A program made the position numbers and the translations under genes. From Pelagibacterium nitratireducens (GTDB lineage Bacteria; Pseudomonadota; Alphaproteobacteria; Rhizobiales; Devosiaceae): 64,000 nucleotides of DNA. The stretch spans positions 848,501 through 912,500 of the forward strand of contig NZ_CP146275.1 in NCBI RefSeq assembly GCF_037044555.1, in the 5' to 3' direction. The notes below the pieces were generated by a model. It saw only the letters and a program-made list of their open reading frames with translations. It searched no databases and had not been told where the DNA came from. Below, piece after piece: positions 19,657-28,106 of this stretch; within the stretch, counting starts at the first letter, position 1; every line of letters starts with the position of its first letter.

Positions 19657-20143
19657 CGTCCTTGGGAAACTCCGCAACTGCGTTGGTCTGGCGGGTGCGC
19701 CACTCGGTGAGCCGTGCCGCAAGCTCTTCATCGGCGAGCGAGAGGATCGAGGCGGCAAGCAGCGCTGCGTTGATCGCGCCGGCCTTGCCGATGGCCAGGG
19801 TGCCGACCGGAACGCCGCCGGGCATCTGGACGATCGAGAGCAGGCTATCCTGCCCGTGCAGGGCCTTGCTTTCCACGGGCACGCCCAGCACCGGCAGTGT
19901 GGTCATCGACGCAATCATACCCGGCAGGTGCGCGGCGCCACCGGCCCCGGCAATGATGACCTGAAAGCCGTCCTCGCGCGCTGTTGTGGCGAAATCGACC
20001 ATGCGCAGCGGGGTCCGGTGCGCCGAGACGATGCGCGCTTCATAATCGAGCCTGAGTGCCTCGAGCGTTTCGGCGGCAAAGCGCATTGTGGGCCAGTCTG
20101 ACTGGCTGCCCATGACGATTGCGATAGGAGGAGATGAAACCAA
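19649..20143 (-). CDS. purE: N5-carboxyaminoimidazole ribonucleotide mutase
   Basis: Moves the carboxyl group made by PurK to carbon 4 to give CAIR. Class I PurE of 164 residues: [11 protein letters not shown] at the N-terminus, VSAHRTP (39-45), [11 protein letters not shown] and the C-terminal [12 protein letters not shown]. The start is a TTG at 20143, eight bases after GAGGG, which gives the usual length; another TTG at 20191 would add 16 residues without homology. Confidence 0.94.
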   Translation of the reverse strand: MVSSPPIAIVMGSQSDWPTMRFAAETLEALRLDYEARIVSAHRTPLRMVDFATTAREDGFQVIIAGAGGAAHLPGMIASMTTLPVLGVPVESKALHGQDSLLSIVQMPGGVPVGTLAIGKAGAINAALLAASILSLADEELAARLTEWRTRQTNAVAEFPKDDD

Positions 20144-20296
20144 GAGCCCGGCCCTCAATTGGCTAAAGCGTGGCTGTATCCGATAAGCCAAAAAGGTTCA
20201 AGCCGCAGCATCTGTTGGCAGGTGCAGGGAACGAAAGCTAGCGCATGGCGTTTTGAGATCGCGGGGTCCAGACGGGCTTGGATTGGGAAACAGTAG

Positions 20297-22561
20297 ATGG
20301 ACACGAAACCGCCGGTTGCCCCGGCGCCTTCGCTGATGGGCTTCCAGCCTGTCGCGGCGATTTTGACCTTCGTTCTGATTGTTGCCGTGCTCTATCTGGG
20401 GCGCGGTATTTTCGTGCCGCTGGTTCTGGCTGTGCTGCTCGCCTTTGCCCTGGGTCCGGTCGTTCACAGCCTGCGTCGGGTCGGAACGCCTCATATTGCT
20501 GCGGTTATTGTCTCGGTGCTGGCGGTGCTTGCGCTGATTTCGGGTGTCGCCTATCTGGCATTTTCGCAGATGCTTTCGCTGGCATCCGATCTGCCGCGCT
20601 ATCAGGCAACGATCAGCGAGAAGCTCCGGATGCTCCAGGAGACGTTCGGGGGCGGGCAGGTCATAGACAGGCTCGTCGCCACTATCGAACGGCTGGGCGC
20701 GCAGGTGGAGGCCAGCGCCGAGACGCTGGCCGAGCAGGGTCCCGAACCGATCCAGGTGGTCATAGCCGATAACGGCATGGGGTCGCTCGAAACAGCTCAG
20801 ACGGTGTTTTTCTCGATCATCGGTCCGCTGGCTTCGGTCCTGATCGTTACGATCTTTCTGATATTCCTGTTGCTCGAGCGCGAGGAGTTGCGCGACCGGT
20901 TTCTCAAGCTGGCCAGCCGCGGCGATCTGCGCGCCAGCACCGAGGCCATGAACGAAGCCAGCGCCCGCGTTGGCCGCTATCTTCTGGCTCAGGCGACAAT
21001 CAGCGCCGGTTATGGGACCCTCTTCGGGGCGGGTCTTTTTGTGCTTGGCGTACCCAACGCGGTCCTTTGGGGTCTGTTGGCGAGCGTATTTCGCTATATC
21101 CCGTTCGTGGGTACGCTGATGATTGCAACCATTCCGATCCTGTTGGCGGTGGCTGTCGATCCGGGCTGGACGATGCTGTTCGGGGTCATCGGGCTCTATC
21201 TGGTGCTCGAAGTGGTGTCCAACAACATTGTCGAACCGCGGCTTTATGGCACCTCGACGGGGCTGACCCCGCTTGCGGTGCTGGTCGCCGCAATGTTCTG
21301 GGCCACGCTGTGGGGCCCGATCGGGCTGATTGTCTCCATGCCGCTGACGGTGTGTATCGTGGTCATGGCGCGCTATGTGCCCGGTCTGGGCTTTATCGAA
21401 ACCATACTGGGCAGCGCGCCGGTGCTGCTGCCCCAGGAGCGGTTTTATCAAAGGCTGATCTCGGGCAATGTCGAAGAAGCGACCGACCTTGCCGACCGCG
21501 AAATCGAAAAGGATGGAATTGCGGCGTTTTACGACGATATCGCCGTGCCGGCCCTGCGGCTGGCCGAAGCCGATATCGCGGGCGATCTCGCCGATCCCTC
21601 CCATCGCCATCGTGTGGTGGAGACCCTTTCCGAGGTGCTTGACGATATTGCCGAAACCGTGCCCGACAACGGGGAAGATGGTGCGCGTATCCGGGTGTTC
21701 GGAGGTAAGACCGAGCTCGATCAGGCCATGGCGCTCATGGTCGCCGAACGGGTGCGGGCGCGTGGCTTTTCGGCTCAGGTGATGGCACCGGTGGCGTTGC
21801 GCAAGGAGGGCATCGCCCAGATCGACCTGTCGCAGACCGAGGTGGCATGCCTTTGCTATCTTGGGCAGAAACCTGACGTGTATGCGCGCTATGCGGCCCG
21901 CCGCCTCAAGCGTATCAAGCCGGAAATGGTCGTGGTCGCCGGTTATTTCCATCCCGAATACAATGGCGGACGGGGAGAAGGCACCACCGACGAGATCGAT
22001 GTGGTGGCCCATTCGATTGCGCTGGCCGAGCATGCAATCGCTCTTGCGCTGGGGGGACACGGTATGGTGGCCCAAGACGATCCCGATGCAGTCCCGCAAT
22101 TGCGTCTTTCGGCCCGGGCCATTTCGGCACAGGCTGCCGCAGACCCCGACATTTCACGATCGCTGCGGCGGCTGGCGCGGTCGGCCAACACGACGGTGGC
22201 GATGGTGACCATCGTGCCCCTTATCGATTCAGGCGGCGACGGTTCCAACAAAAGCCATTCCGAACATCTGGCCCACGAAGTGCTCAAGAAGTCGGGAACG
22301 CTGATTATCGAAGATCTGCAACACTCGCCCTACGCCCATCTGCGGACCGTCGTGGAAAGCGGGGTCAGGGCCTATGGGGGCGTCCCGGTTCCGCTCGACG
22401 ACGGACAGTTGGGCGCGGTGCTGGCGATTTTCGATCAGGCGCCCAGCCTCTACGATGAGGCGCAAATCGCTTTGCTCGAAAAGGCCGTCCTCCCGCTAGC
22501 CGCAGAGATCAGGGACCTCTTGCTGCGACGCGAGGCCGAGGAAGACGAAGCCGTCGCCTAG
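20297..22561 (+). CDS. AI-2E/PerM family permease with long C-terminal regulatory region
   Basis: 754 residues, about twice the size of typical PerM/YdiK proteins. Residues 1-375 are the usual membrane part with about eight helices, ending in the family segment SNNIVEPRLYGTSTGLTPLAVL and IGLIVSMPLTVCIVVMARYV. The rest is soluble: a Rossmann-like stretch (RIRVFGGKTELDQAMALMV, about 450-540) and a final 125 residues that read like a GAF domain (LIIEDLQHSPY, YGGVPVPLDDGQLGAVLAIF, DEAQIALLEKAV). The transported compound is unknown; the architecture suggests an activity controlled by a ligand or redox signal. The gene stands alone. Confidence 0.85.
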   Translation: MDTKPPVAPAPSLMGFQPVAAILTFVLIVAVLYLGRGIFVPLVLAVLLAFALGPVVHSLRRVGTPHIAAVIVSVLAVLALISGVAYLAFSQMLSLASDLPRYQATISEKLRMLQETFGGGQVIDRLVATIERLGAQVEASAETLAEQGPEPIQVVIADNGMGSLETAQTVFFSIIGPLASVLIVTIFLIFLLLEREELRDRFLKLASRGDLRASTEAMNEASARVGRYLLAQATISAGYGTLFGAGLFVLGVPNAVLWGLLASVFRYIPFVGTLMIATIPILLAVAVDPGWTMLFGVIGLYLVLEVVSNNIVEPRLYGTSTGLTPLAVLVAAMFWATLWGPIGLIVSMPLTVCIVVMARYVPGLGFIETILGSAPVLLPQERFYQRLISGNVEEATDLADREIEKDGIAAFYDDIAVPALRLAEADIAGDLADPSHRHRVVETLSEVLDDIAETVPDNGEDGARIRVFGGKTELDQAMALMVAERVRARGFSAQVMAPVALRKEGIAQIDLSQTEVACLCYLGQKPDVYARYAARRLKRIKPEMVVVAGYFHPEYNGGRGEGTTDEIDVVAHSIALAEHAIALALGGHGMVAQDDPDAVPQLRLSARAISAQAAADPDISRSLRRLARSANTTVAMVTIVPLIDSGGDGSNKSHSEHLAHEVLKKSGTLIIEDLQHSPYAHLRTVVESGVRAYGGVPVPLDDGQLGAVLAIFDQAPSLYDEAQIALLEKAVLPLAAEIRDLLLRREAEEDEAVA

Positions 22562-22604
22562 CGGGCTCCAGGACCTCGTCTTAACACCTGTGCGACCCGG
22601 ATCG

Positions 22605-22698
22605 GCTCTAATCTCGTGTTTTGTCGCCTGTCCGAACCGCAAAACCGTTTCCATCCCCGATCGGGTCGAGGACATGCTCCATTTCCGAAAATGCTCTA
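22605..22698 (-). repeat. Dispersed intergenic repeat, copy 2
   Basis: On the minus strand this copy begins with TAGAGC, whose TAG is the stop codon of the siderophore-interacting protein gene. It contains the shared core from GCATGTCCTCGA to GCGGTTCG with a single difference (GACCCG instead of GACGCG), and ends near another TAGAGC at 22610. It separates two convergent genes, like copies 1 and 3. Confidence 0.85.
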
Positions 22699-23508
22699 GT
22701 GAGCGTGGCCGTCGTCGAAATCCTCGCTGCCCGTCTGCCAGTACCCGGCGGCCTTGATCCAGTCGGGGTTGTGCCCGCGCTCGTCCACCATGTGGTGACG
22801 CACCGCCTTGCTCATGGCGCTTTCGCCCGCAACGAAGATGTAGCCGTCGCCGCTGGGCAGTTCCAGGGCCTCGACGGCTCCAAGCAACCTGTGGGGATCT
22901 CCCGGCTGGGCGCCTTCGCGGCTCAGCCAGTGGATCTCGGCATGGTCGGGCGCGTCGATTTTCTGGATTTCGCCATTGTCGGCAATCTCGATGACGGCGA
23001 TGGCGCGGGCGTCGCGCGGCAATTCCTCGAGCCGGCGGGAAATGGCGGGAAGAGCGGTTTCATCGCCGACGAGCAGATACCAGTCGAAATCGCCCCGGAC
23101 GACGAACGAACCGCGCGGGCCCCCGACCCCTATCGTGTCGCCCGGGCGTGCGTTTTGTGCCCAGCCCGACGCCGGGCCGTCGCCATGCAGTACGAAATCG
23201 AGCGTCAGGGTGCGGGCGGCGTTGTCGTAGTAACGGGGCGTATAGTCGCGCGCCTCGGGGCGTTTGCCATCGGGAAAAACCAGCCCGTTTTCTCCGCGTT
23301 CGGGAACCGGAAAGTCGTTTGCACCCGGCTCGGGGAAGAACACCTTGCAGTGATCGTCATAGGCAAGGGAAACAAAGCTTTCGAAATCGTCCGAGGTGAG
23401 CGTGATCCGTGCCATCAGCGGCGTGATGCGCTCGGATTTGACCACCTTTGCAACCCTGAATTTGAGTTCATGACGAACGCGTTCGACAAGACGGGCATGT
23501 TGGGTCAT
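22696..23508 (-). CDS. Siderophore-interacting protein (FAD-dependent ferric-siderophore reductase)
   Basis: 270-residue flavoprotein of the SIP family, which releases iron from siderophores in the cytoplasm. It shows the FAD-binding RDYTPRYYD, the phosphate-binding GVGGPRGSF and the C-terminal NAD(P)H-binding part with FVAGESAMSKAVRHH and GYWQTG. Length is normal. The promoter region holds an inverted repeat over the -35 box (see separate entry). The stop codon belongs to dispersed repeat copy 2. No siderophore transport genes are adjacent. Confidence 0.92.
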   Translation of the reverse strand: MTQHARLVERVRHELKFRVAKVVKSERITPLMARITLTSDDFESFVSLAYDDHCKVFFPEPGANDFPVPERGENGLVFPDGKRPEARDYTPRYYDNAARTLTLDFVLHGDGPASGWAQNARPGDTIGVGGPRGSFVVRGDFDWYLLVGDETALPAISRRLEELPRDARAIAVIEIADNGEIQKIDAPDHAEIHWLSREGAQPGDPHRLLGAVEALELPSGDGYIFVAGESAMSKAVRHHMVDERGHNPDWIKAAGYWQTGSEDFDDGHAH

Positions 23509-23537
23509 CGCAAATCATCCTCAAAAAGCTCGAGGCT

Positions 23538-23571
23538 GACCTACAAATGATGAGGCATTAAGTCAACTTAA
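23538..23571 (-). promoter_or_regulatory. Promoter and palindromic operator of the siderophore-interacting protein gene
   Basis: On the minus strand TTGACT (23566-23561) and TAGGTC (23543-23538) are separated by 17 bases, a plausible sigma-70 promoter. The palindrome TTAAGT-CA-ACTTAA (23558-23571) covers the -35 box, so a repressor bound there would block transcription. The regulator is not known; it does not match the Irr box pattern. Confidence 0.45.
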
Positions 23572-23578
23572 CATAATG

Positions 23579-23794
23579 TCACGCTATTATGTCGGGGAGG
23601 ATGATCCGCTCGATCTGGACGATCCGGTCCTTGAGGGCCAGCTTGCGCTTCTTGAGCCGCTGGATCAGCGTGATGTCGGCCAGCCCCGATGCCGTCAGGG
23701 TATGAATTGCGGCGTCGAGATCGGCGTGTTCCTGGCGTTTGGTGGCCAGTTCAAGCCCGAGCCGTGCTTCGATTTCCTTGTCCAATGGCAGCAT
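23579..23794 (-). CDS. YdcH family (DUF465) small protein
   Basis: 71 residues starting MLPLDKEIEARL, with the DUF465 core of two helices and basic central segment: KRQEHADLDAAIHTL, then ITLIQRLKKRKLALKDRIVQIE. GGGAAAA precedes the ATG; an upstream reading adds 15 residues without homology. Function of the family is unknown. A second DUF465 gene lies divergently 212 bases away. Confidence 0.82.
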   Translation of the reverse strand: MLPLDKEIEARLGLELATKRQEHADLDAAIHTLTASGLADITLIQRLKKRKLALKDRIVQIERIILPDIIA

Positions 23795-24006
23795 GATTGT
23801 TTTCCCACAGGACCCGTACCAGAGCGCGATTGGCCCCAATCGAGTCGGTTCGGCACTCTAAGCCATTGTTTTATTGTGCTCTCGAACCGGGAAAATCTGC
23901 AGCGTTCTCCCAGCGCGCTCCAGCCTCTTTCTGCCATAGATTTGCCATTGGACAAAGGCCGCAAAGAATGTGACGATACTGTCGTCCAATGATGAAAGGA
24001 GTGGCC

Positions 24007-24183
24007 ATGACCTCACAGACTTACATCACTTCCCTGGAGCGGCGGCATCAGGATTTGGAACGAAAGATCAGCGAAGAAATGCGCCATCCGGCCCGCGATG
24101 CGCTGCTGATCGCCGCTCTCAAGCGTAAGAAACTTGAACTCAAGGACCAGTTGGTGCGCGCTCAGTACGAGACCACTCACTAA
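24007..24183 (+). CDS. YdcH family (DUF465) small protein
   Basis: 58 residues. SLERRHQDLERKISEEMRHP followed by LLIAALKRKKLELKDQLVRAQ is the DUF465 pattern: a helical hairpin with a positively charged second helix. The ATG at 24007 follows AAGGAG with six bases of spacing, which fixes the start. It is the divergent partner of the DUF465 gene at 23579-23794, possibly an old duplication. Function unknown. Confidence 0.82.
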   Translation: MTSQTYITSLERRHQDLERKISEEMRHPARDALLIAALKRKKLELKDQLVRAQYETTH

Positions 24184-24210
24184 GGTCCATTCATAGACTT
24201 GTGATTTCTG

Positions 24211-24241
24211 TGAGGCCACGGCGAAAGCTGCGGCCTTTTTT
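24211..24241 (+). terminator. Terminator after the second YdcH gene
   Basis: GAGGCC and GGCCT arms with an imperfect inner stem are followed by a run of six T, 30 bases after the stop codon. Confidence 0.6.
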
Positions 24242-24252
24242 AGTGTCCGCGG

Positions 24253-25011
24253 TCAGGCGAAAAACAATCCGGCAAGACCGTCATAGATCAGCTTGAGCGA
24301 GAGCAGGAAAATCAGGATATAGGCCACCCTGTAGAAAAGACCTGCATCGATACGCCTGACCAGAAACACGCCGAGCACCATGCCGGCAATCGCCGCAGGC
24401 ACGAGATAGAGCGCGGCCTGCATGTTGGCGAGTGAAAGCTGGCCGAGGACGAAATAGAACGGGATCTTGCTGGCATTGATTACGGCAAAGAATACAGCGT
24501 TGGTGCCCGCGAAAAGCGCTGGCGGCAGCCGCATGGGCAGCATGTAGATCTGAACCGGGGGGCCGCCCGTGTGGCTCACAAAGCTGGTAAACCCGGCAAC
24601 CGAACCCCAGAACGTTCCCCAGGGCCGCGATGGCGGCAGGCCCTCGAGTTTCTTGCGCAAGGGAAGCCAGGCGTCGAGCACGAAGGCCAGCGTGATCAGG
24701 CCGATGGCCAGGCGCACCATGGCCTCGCTGACCACAGCCGAAAGCGAAAAGGCGACCAACGTTCCGACCATGGCGCCGGGCAGCAGTATCCAGAACACTT
24801 TCCAGGCGACTTCACGCCGATAGGCGATCAGCGCGATGATATCCATGATGATCAGCAGCGGCAGCATCATGCCGGCGGCGTCGCGAGCCGGCATGACCAG
24901 GGTCAGCAAAGGCACGCCGACCACGCCCAGGCTCGCGACCAGACCGGATTTCGACAGAGCAACCAGAAAGACTGCGAGCGCAGCGACAAGAAAGAACGTC
25001 AATTGAAACAT
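24253..25011 (-). CDS. TauE/SafE family sulfite or organic-anion exporter
   Basis: 252-residue inner membrane protein with about eight helices. It has the two-repeat TauE/SafE layout: GVVGVPLLTLVMP in the first half and GFTSFVSHTGGPPVQIYMLP in the second. Members export sulfite, sulfoacetate or other anions; the substrate is not deducible. The ATG at 25011 starts the first helix; a longer reading to 25050 adds a polar segment of no homology. Confidence 0.87.
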   Translation of the reverse strand: MFQLTFFLVAALAVFLVALSKSGLVASLGVVGVPLLTLVMPARDAAGMMLPLLIIMDIIALIAYRREVAWKVFWILLPGAMVGTLVAFSLSAVVSEAMVRLAIGLITLAFVLDAWLPLRKKLEGLPPSRPWGTFWGSVAGFTSFVSHTGGPPVQIYMLPMRLPPALFAGTNAVFFAVINASKIPFYFVLGQLSLANMQAALYLVPAAIAGMVLGVFLVRRIDAGLFYRVAYILIFLLSLKLIYDGLAGLFFA

Positions 25012-25168
25012 GGGGATTGGACGGGGAACAGGGCGGCATAGCGTGGGCAAATGGCCCTGATGTCAAGTCCGGGACGCCCAGAACCGTAGCCCCGATAGCG
25101 AACGCCGAACGGAAAACGGCCCGCTGCGGTGGGGCAGCGGGCCGTCTGAAGCCAGGATAACAGCAGAA

Positions 25169-25900
25169 CTATTCGCGGTCGTCGGCGTCCGCATCGTCGC
25201 CTTTGAGCGATTTGAGCTTGGCAAAGACCGATTCGGCTTCGCGCTCGGCATCGTAATTGTCCTGGGCAGGCGTATGAGTGGATTCTTCGCCTTCCTGGGG
25301 CTCATACTGGGCGCGGTTGAGCGCTTCCTCTGCGGTCATCAGGCGTGTGCCCTCGGGCGCGTCCTCGGTGATGCCGGCGGTGCGGGCCGCCTTGCGCACT
25401 TCCATGTCCAGTTCCATCTGCGAGCACAACCCGAGCGTAACAGGATCCATGGCGGTCAGATTGGCCGCGTTCCAGTGGGTGTTTTCGCGTACGGATTCGA
25501 TCGTGGACTTGGTGGTGCCCACCAGGCGCATGATCTGGGCATCCTTGAGTTCGGGATGGTTGCGGACCAGCCATTTGATGGCATTGGGACGCTCGTGGCG
25601 GCGCGAGGTCGGCGTGTAGCGCGGGCCACGGCGCTTGGGGGCTGCCACCTTGACCTTGGGCTCGGAGATTTTCAGCCTGTAGTTCTCGTCGGCTTCGCCC
25701 TTGGCGATCTCCTCGCGGTTGAGCTGGCCGTTCTGGATCGGGTTTACACCGCGGATACCGCCAGCGACGTCGCCATCGGCGATGCCCTGGACCTCGAGCG
25801 GATGCAGGGTGCAGAAATCGGCGATCTGCTTGAAGGTCAGCCCTGTGTTTTCGACCAGCCAGACGGCGGTCGCCTTGGGCATGAGCAATTGTGTGGCCAT
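25169..25900 (-). CDS. trcR: DUF1013 protein, TrcR-type cell cycle regulator
   Basis: 243 residues, almost entirely alphaproteobacterial DUF1013 sequence: MPKATAVWLVENTGLTFKQI (helix-turn-helix-like), FCTLHPLEVQGIADGDVA, YTPTSRRHERPNAIKW, IMRLVGTTKSTIESVRENTHWN and a final acidic tail (SLKGDDADADDRE). The family is known in Caulobacter as TrcR, an essential transcription regulator that works with RNA polymerase; that assignment is from memory. AGGAGAG eight bases before the ATG at 25900 fixes the start. It seems monocistronic. Confidence 0.85.
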   Translation of the reverse strand: MATQLLMPKATAVWLVENTGLTFKQIADFCTLHPLEVQGIADGDVAGGIRGVNPIQNGQLNREEIAKGEADENYRLKISEPKVKVAAPKRRGPRYTPTSRRHERPNAIKWLVRNHPELKDAQIMRLVGTTKSTIESVRENTHWNAANLTAMDPVTLGLCSQMELDMEVRKAARTAGITEDAPEGTRLMTAEEALNRAQYEPQEGEESTHTPAQDNYDAEREAESVFAKLKSLKGDDADADDRE

Positions 25901-26020
25901 GGGTAAATCTCTCCTGTGCTGCGGCCCGGTGTTCCTCCGAACCGCCCGCCTCGCCAATCTGGAATGAGGGGGAATTTGGCGCTCAATATAGGGGCCAAAA
26001 GCCGATCATGCAATCGGCAA

Positions 26021-26905
26021 TCACACGGCGCCGGTTTCCAGCGGATCGGGGCTGCCGACCGGTTCACTCTGCGGAGTCGGTTCGGGTGGGTAGCCGTTGA
26101 TGACCAGATCGAGGATTTCGGGATCGCGCATCCCACGCAGATTGAGGTGGTCGGCATCCTCGACCGACATGAACACCCCGTGCGGTGCGACGGCGAACAG
26201 GCGGCGGCCGAGAAACGCGGGAACCACAGTGTCGCGCTCGCCATGGACGATCACTATGGTATCAGCCCGACTGCCCGCGATCCGGCGCGAGGAAAAGAAG
26301 GTGTCGCGCACCAATTGCCCGGGCAGGAACGGCATGGTGGCGGCGACGACGTCGGGCAGGGACGAAAAGGGCGCCTCAAGGACGAGCGCCTGGCTGGGAT
26401 AGCGCTCCGACATGGCGACGGCGACCCCGGTCCCCAGCGAATGGCCGATAAAGACCAGCCGGCTGCCGGGGGCGTGGCTCTGGGCATAGGCGATGGCGGC
26501 TTCGGCATCGAGCAGCAGTCCCTCTTCGCTTGGCGTGCCGGTTGAACCGGGATAGCCGCGATAGGCAAACGAGAGGACGCCAAAGCCCGCATCGGCCCAT
26601 GGCGCACTGCCGAACCTTACAGCCTGCGGCTCGGGAACGCTGCCATTGCCGTGAAAGGCAACGATCATCGGTGCGCCTTCGCTCGGAGGCTTGAAATAGC
26701 CCTTGAGCCTTTCGCCATCGGCGGTCTCAAGCGTCACACGCTCGAAATCGGGACCGACCATGGCTGCAAAGGGCAGGGCGTTAACGAAACGGCGGGGGAA
26801 GACCATCTCGCGCTGGAAGGTATAGGCGACAGCCACCACCAGCAGATAAAGGATCAGCGAGGCCAGCACGAGGCCGCCGACAAGGCGCAGGGTAGTCTGG
26901 TTCAT
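26021..26905 (-). CDS. Alpha/beta hydrolase, membrane-anchored
   Basis: 294 residues: one N-terminal membrane helix (LVGGLVLASLILYLLVVAVAY) and an alpha/beta hydrolase domain with the nucleophile elbow GHSLGT (S156), acid D225 in GERDTVVP and H253 in DADHLN. It is organised like the protein at 16932-17738 and like Bem46/ABHD13. The ATG at 26905 follows GAAGG; an ATG at 26932 would add nine residues without a ribosome site. The C-terminus is Pro/Glu-rich. Substrate unknown. Confidence 0.86.
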   Translation of the reverse strand: MNQTTLRLVGGLVLASLILYLLVVAVAYTFQREMVFPRRFVNALPFAAMVGPDFERVTLETADGERLKGYFKPPSEGAPMIVAFHGNGSVPEPQAVRFGSAPWADAGFGVLSFAYRGYPGSTGTPSEEGLLLDAEAAIAYAQSHAPGSRLVFIGHSLGTGVAVAMSERYPSQALVLEAPFSSLPDVVAATMPFLPGQLVRDTFFSSRRIAGSRADTIVIVHGERDTVVPAFLGRRLFAVAPHGVFMSVEDADHLNLRGMRDPEILDLVINGYPPEPTPQSEPVGSPDPLETGAV

Positions 26906-27065
26906 CCAGCCTTCAATCAAGATATCGATCATACCGGTCGCGCCCCCGGACGCTCCAAAATCATCGCAAGAGTGCGTGGTGGCAAGTGTGGTTGTGAGCT
27001 TTGACGCAATCGTGACCGATCCGTTGCCAAACCGACACATGGGGACCGGGTCCGACGGCTGGGTG

Positions 27066-28106
27066 TCAGGTCAGCCGGATTTCGCCGGTGTCACAATCGA
27101 TGCTGGCCGTCCCGCCATAGGGCAGCGTAACGATCGGATCGGTGTGGCCGAAATCGAGATTGCCGATGACCGGCATGTCTTTCAGGCCGCGCTCGTCAAG
27201 CGCGCCGAGGACTGCTGCCTCTTGGGCCGCTTGTCCCGCTCCATCCATGCCGGCGGGACGGGAGAGCAACACCCCATTGATGCGATCGAGAATACCTTGC
27301 GCGGCAAGATTGCGCATCCAGCGGGTGACATGATCGGCGCCAGGCGCCTCTTCCGATGACTCGAGAAAGAGCACGGCACCGTTCCAATAGTCGAGCGGCG
27401 GCCACCATGGTGTTGCCTTGAGCATCTCGAGAACCTCGAAGCACCCCCCGATCAAGCGACCGCTCACCATGCCGCTGCCGCGCAGGATCCACGGGCCCGA
27501 GGAGGGGTGGCGCTCGCGGGGTCGGATCTGGTTTTGGGGATCGGACCAGTCGAGTAGCTGGTCGGTCCACCCTTCGGTGCTCCAGAGCAGGGCGTGCGCG
27601 CTTCCTTCCATCGCCACTGCGCGGAACGATGCCTCTGTGGTGGGAGAGATTCCATCGTTCTCGGCAAAGCCCGACATCACTGATGGGCCGTAAAGGCTCT
27701 GCAAGCCAGCCCTGAGGCAGGCGAAATGGATTGCAGTGGTATCTGAATAGCCAATCAGCAGCTTGGGATTGGCGGCGACCACTGCCAGGTCAAGAAATGG
27801 TTCGAGCCTGACGGCATCATCGCCGCCGATGGAGGCGAACACGCCCTTGATGCCGGGATCGGAAAAGGCAGCCATGATGTCGTCGGCGCGGGCGGAAGGG
27901 TTCGCCGCCAACCAGTCCGCATCGGCACGGGCGTGGGGCATCTCGACGATTTCAAATCCAAATCGCTCCCGCAGGCAGGAAAGCCCGGCCTCGTAGCGAT
28001 GGGGAAAGACCGATGGGCCGCCCCAACTTGGCGAGACGATTGCTATGGTATCGCCTGGTGAAAGGCGCGGAGGTATGACGAGTGGGGTGGGCCAGTTAAG
28101 GGTCAT
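27066..28106 (-). CDS. LD-carboxypeptidase (peptidase S66)
   Basis: 346-residue S66 serine peptidase. The family includes LdcA, which trims muropeptide tetrapeptides, and MccF, which inactivates microcin C. The nucleophile is S121 in IGYSDTT, with ASIGGDD before it, the glutamate in LFLESSEEAPG and the histidine in DFGHTDP. The wall-recycling role is more likely in the absence of microcin genes, but the insertions (WSTEGWTDQLLDWSDPQNQ) are reminiscent of MccF. Its ATG overlaps the stop of the upstream quinone oxidoreductase gene (ATGA). Confidence 0.88.
   Translation of the reverse strand: MTLNWPTPLVIPPRLSPGDTIAIVSPSWGGPSVFPHRYEAGLSCLRERFGFEIVEMPHARADADWLAANPSARADDIMAAFSDPGIKGVFASIGGDDAVRLEPFLDLAVVAANPKLLIGYSDTTAIHFACLRAGLQSLYGPSVMSGFAENDGISPTTEASFRAVAMEGSAHALLWSTEGWTDQLLDWSDPQNQIRPRERHPSSGPWILRGSGMVSGRLIGGCFEVLEMLKATPWWPPLDYWNGAVLFLESSEEAPGADHVTRWMRNLAAQGILDRINGVLLSRPAGMDGAGQAAQEAAVLGALDERGLKDMPVIGNLDFGHTDPIVTLPYGGTASIDCDTGEIRLT

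Noticed and set aside
27066..28106. MccF-type microcin immunity
   Set aside because: The S66 protein has some MccF-like length, but no microcin C biosynthesis or transport genes are nearby, so a muropeptide carboxypeptidase is the simpler reading.
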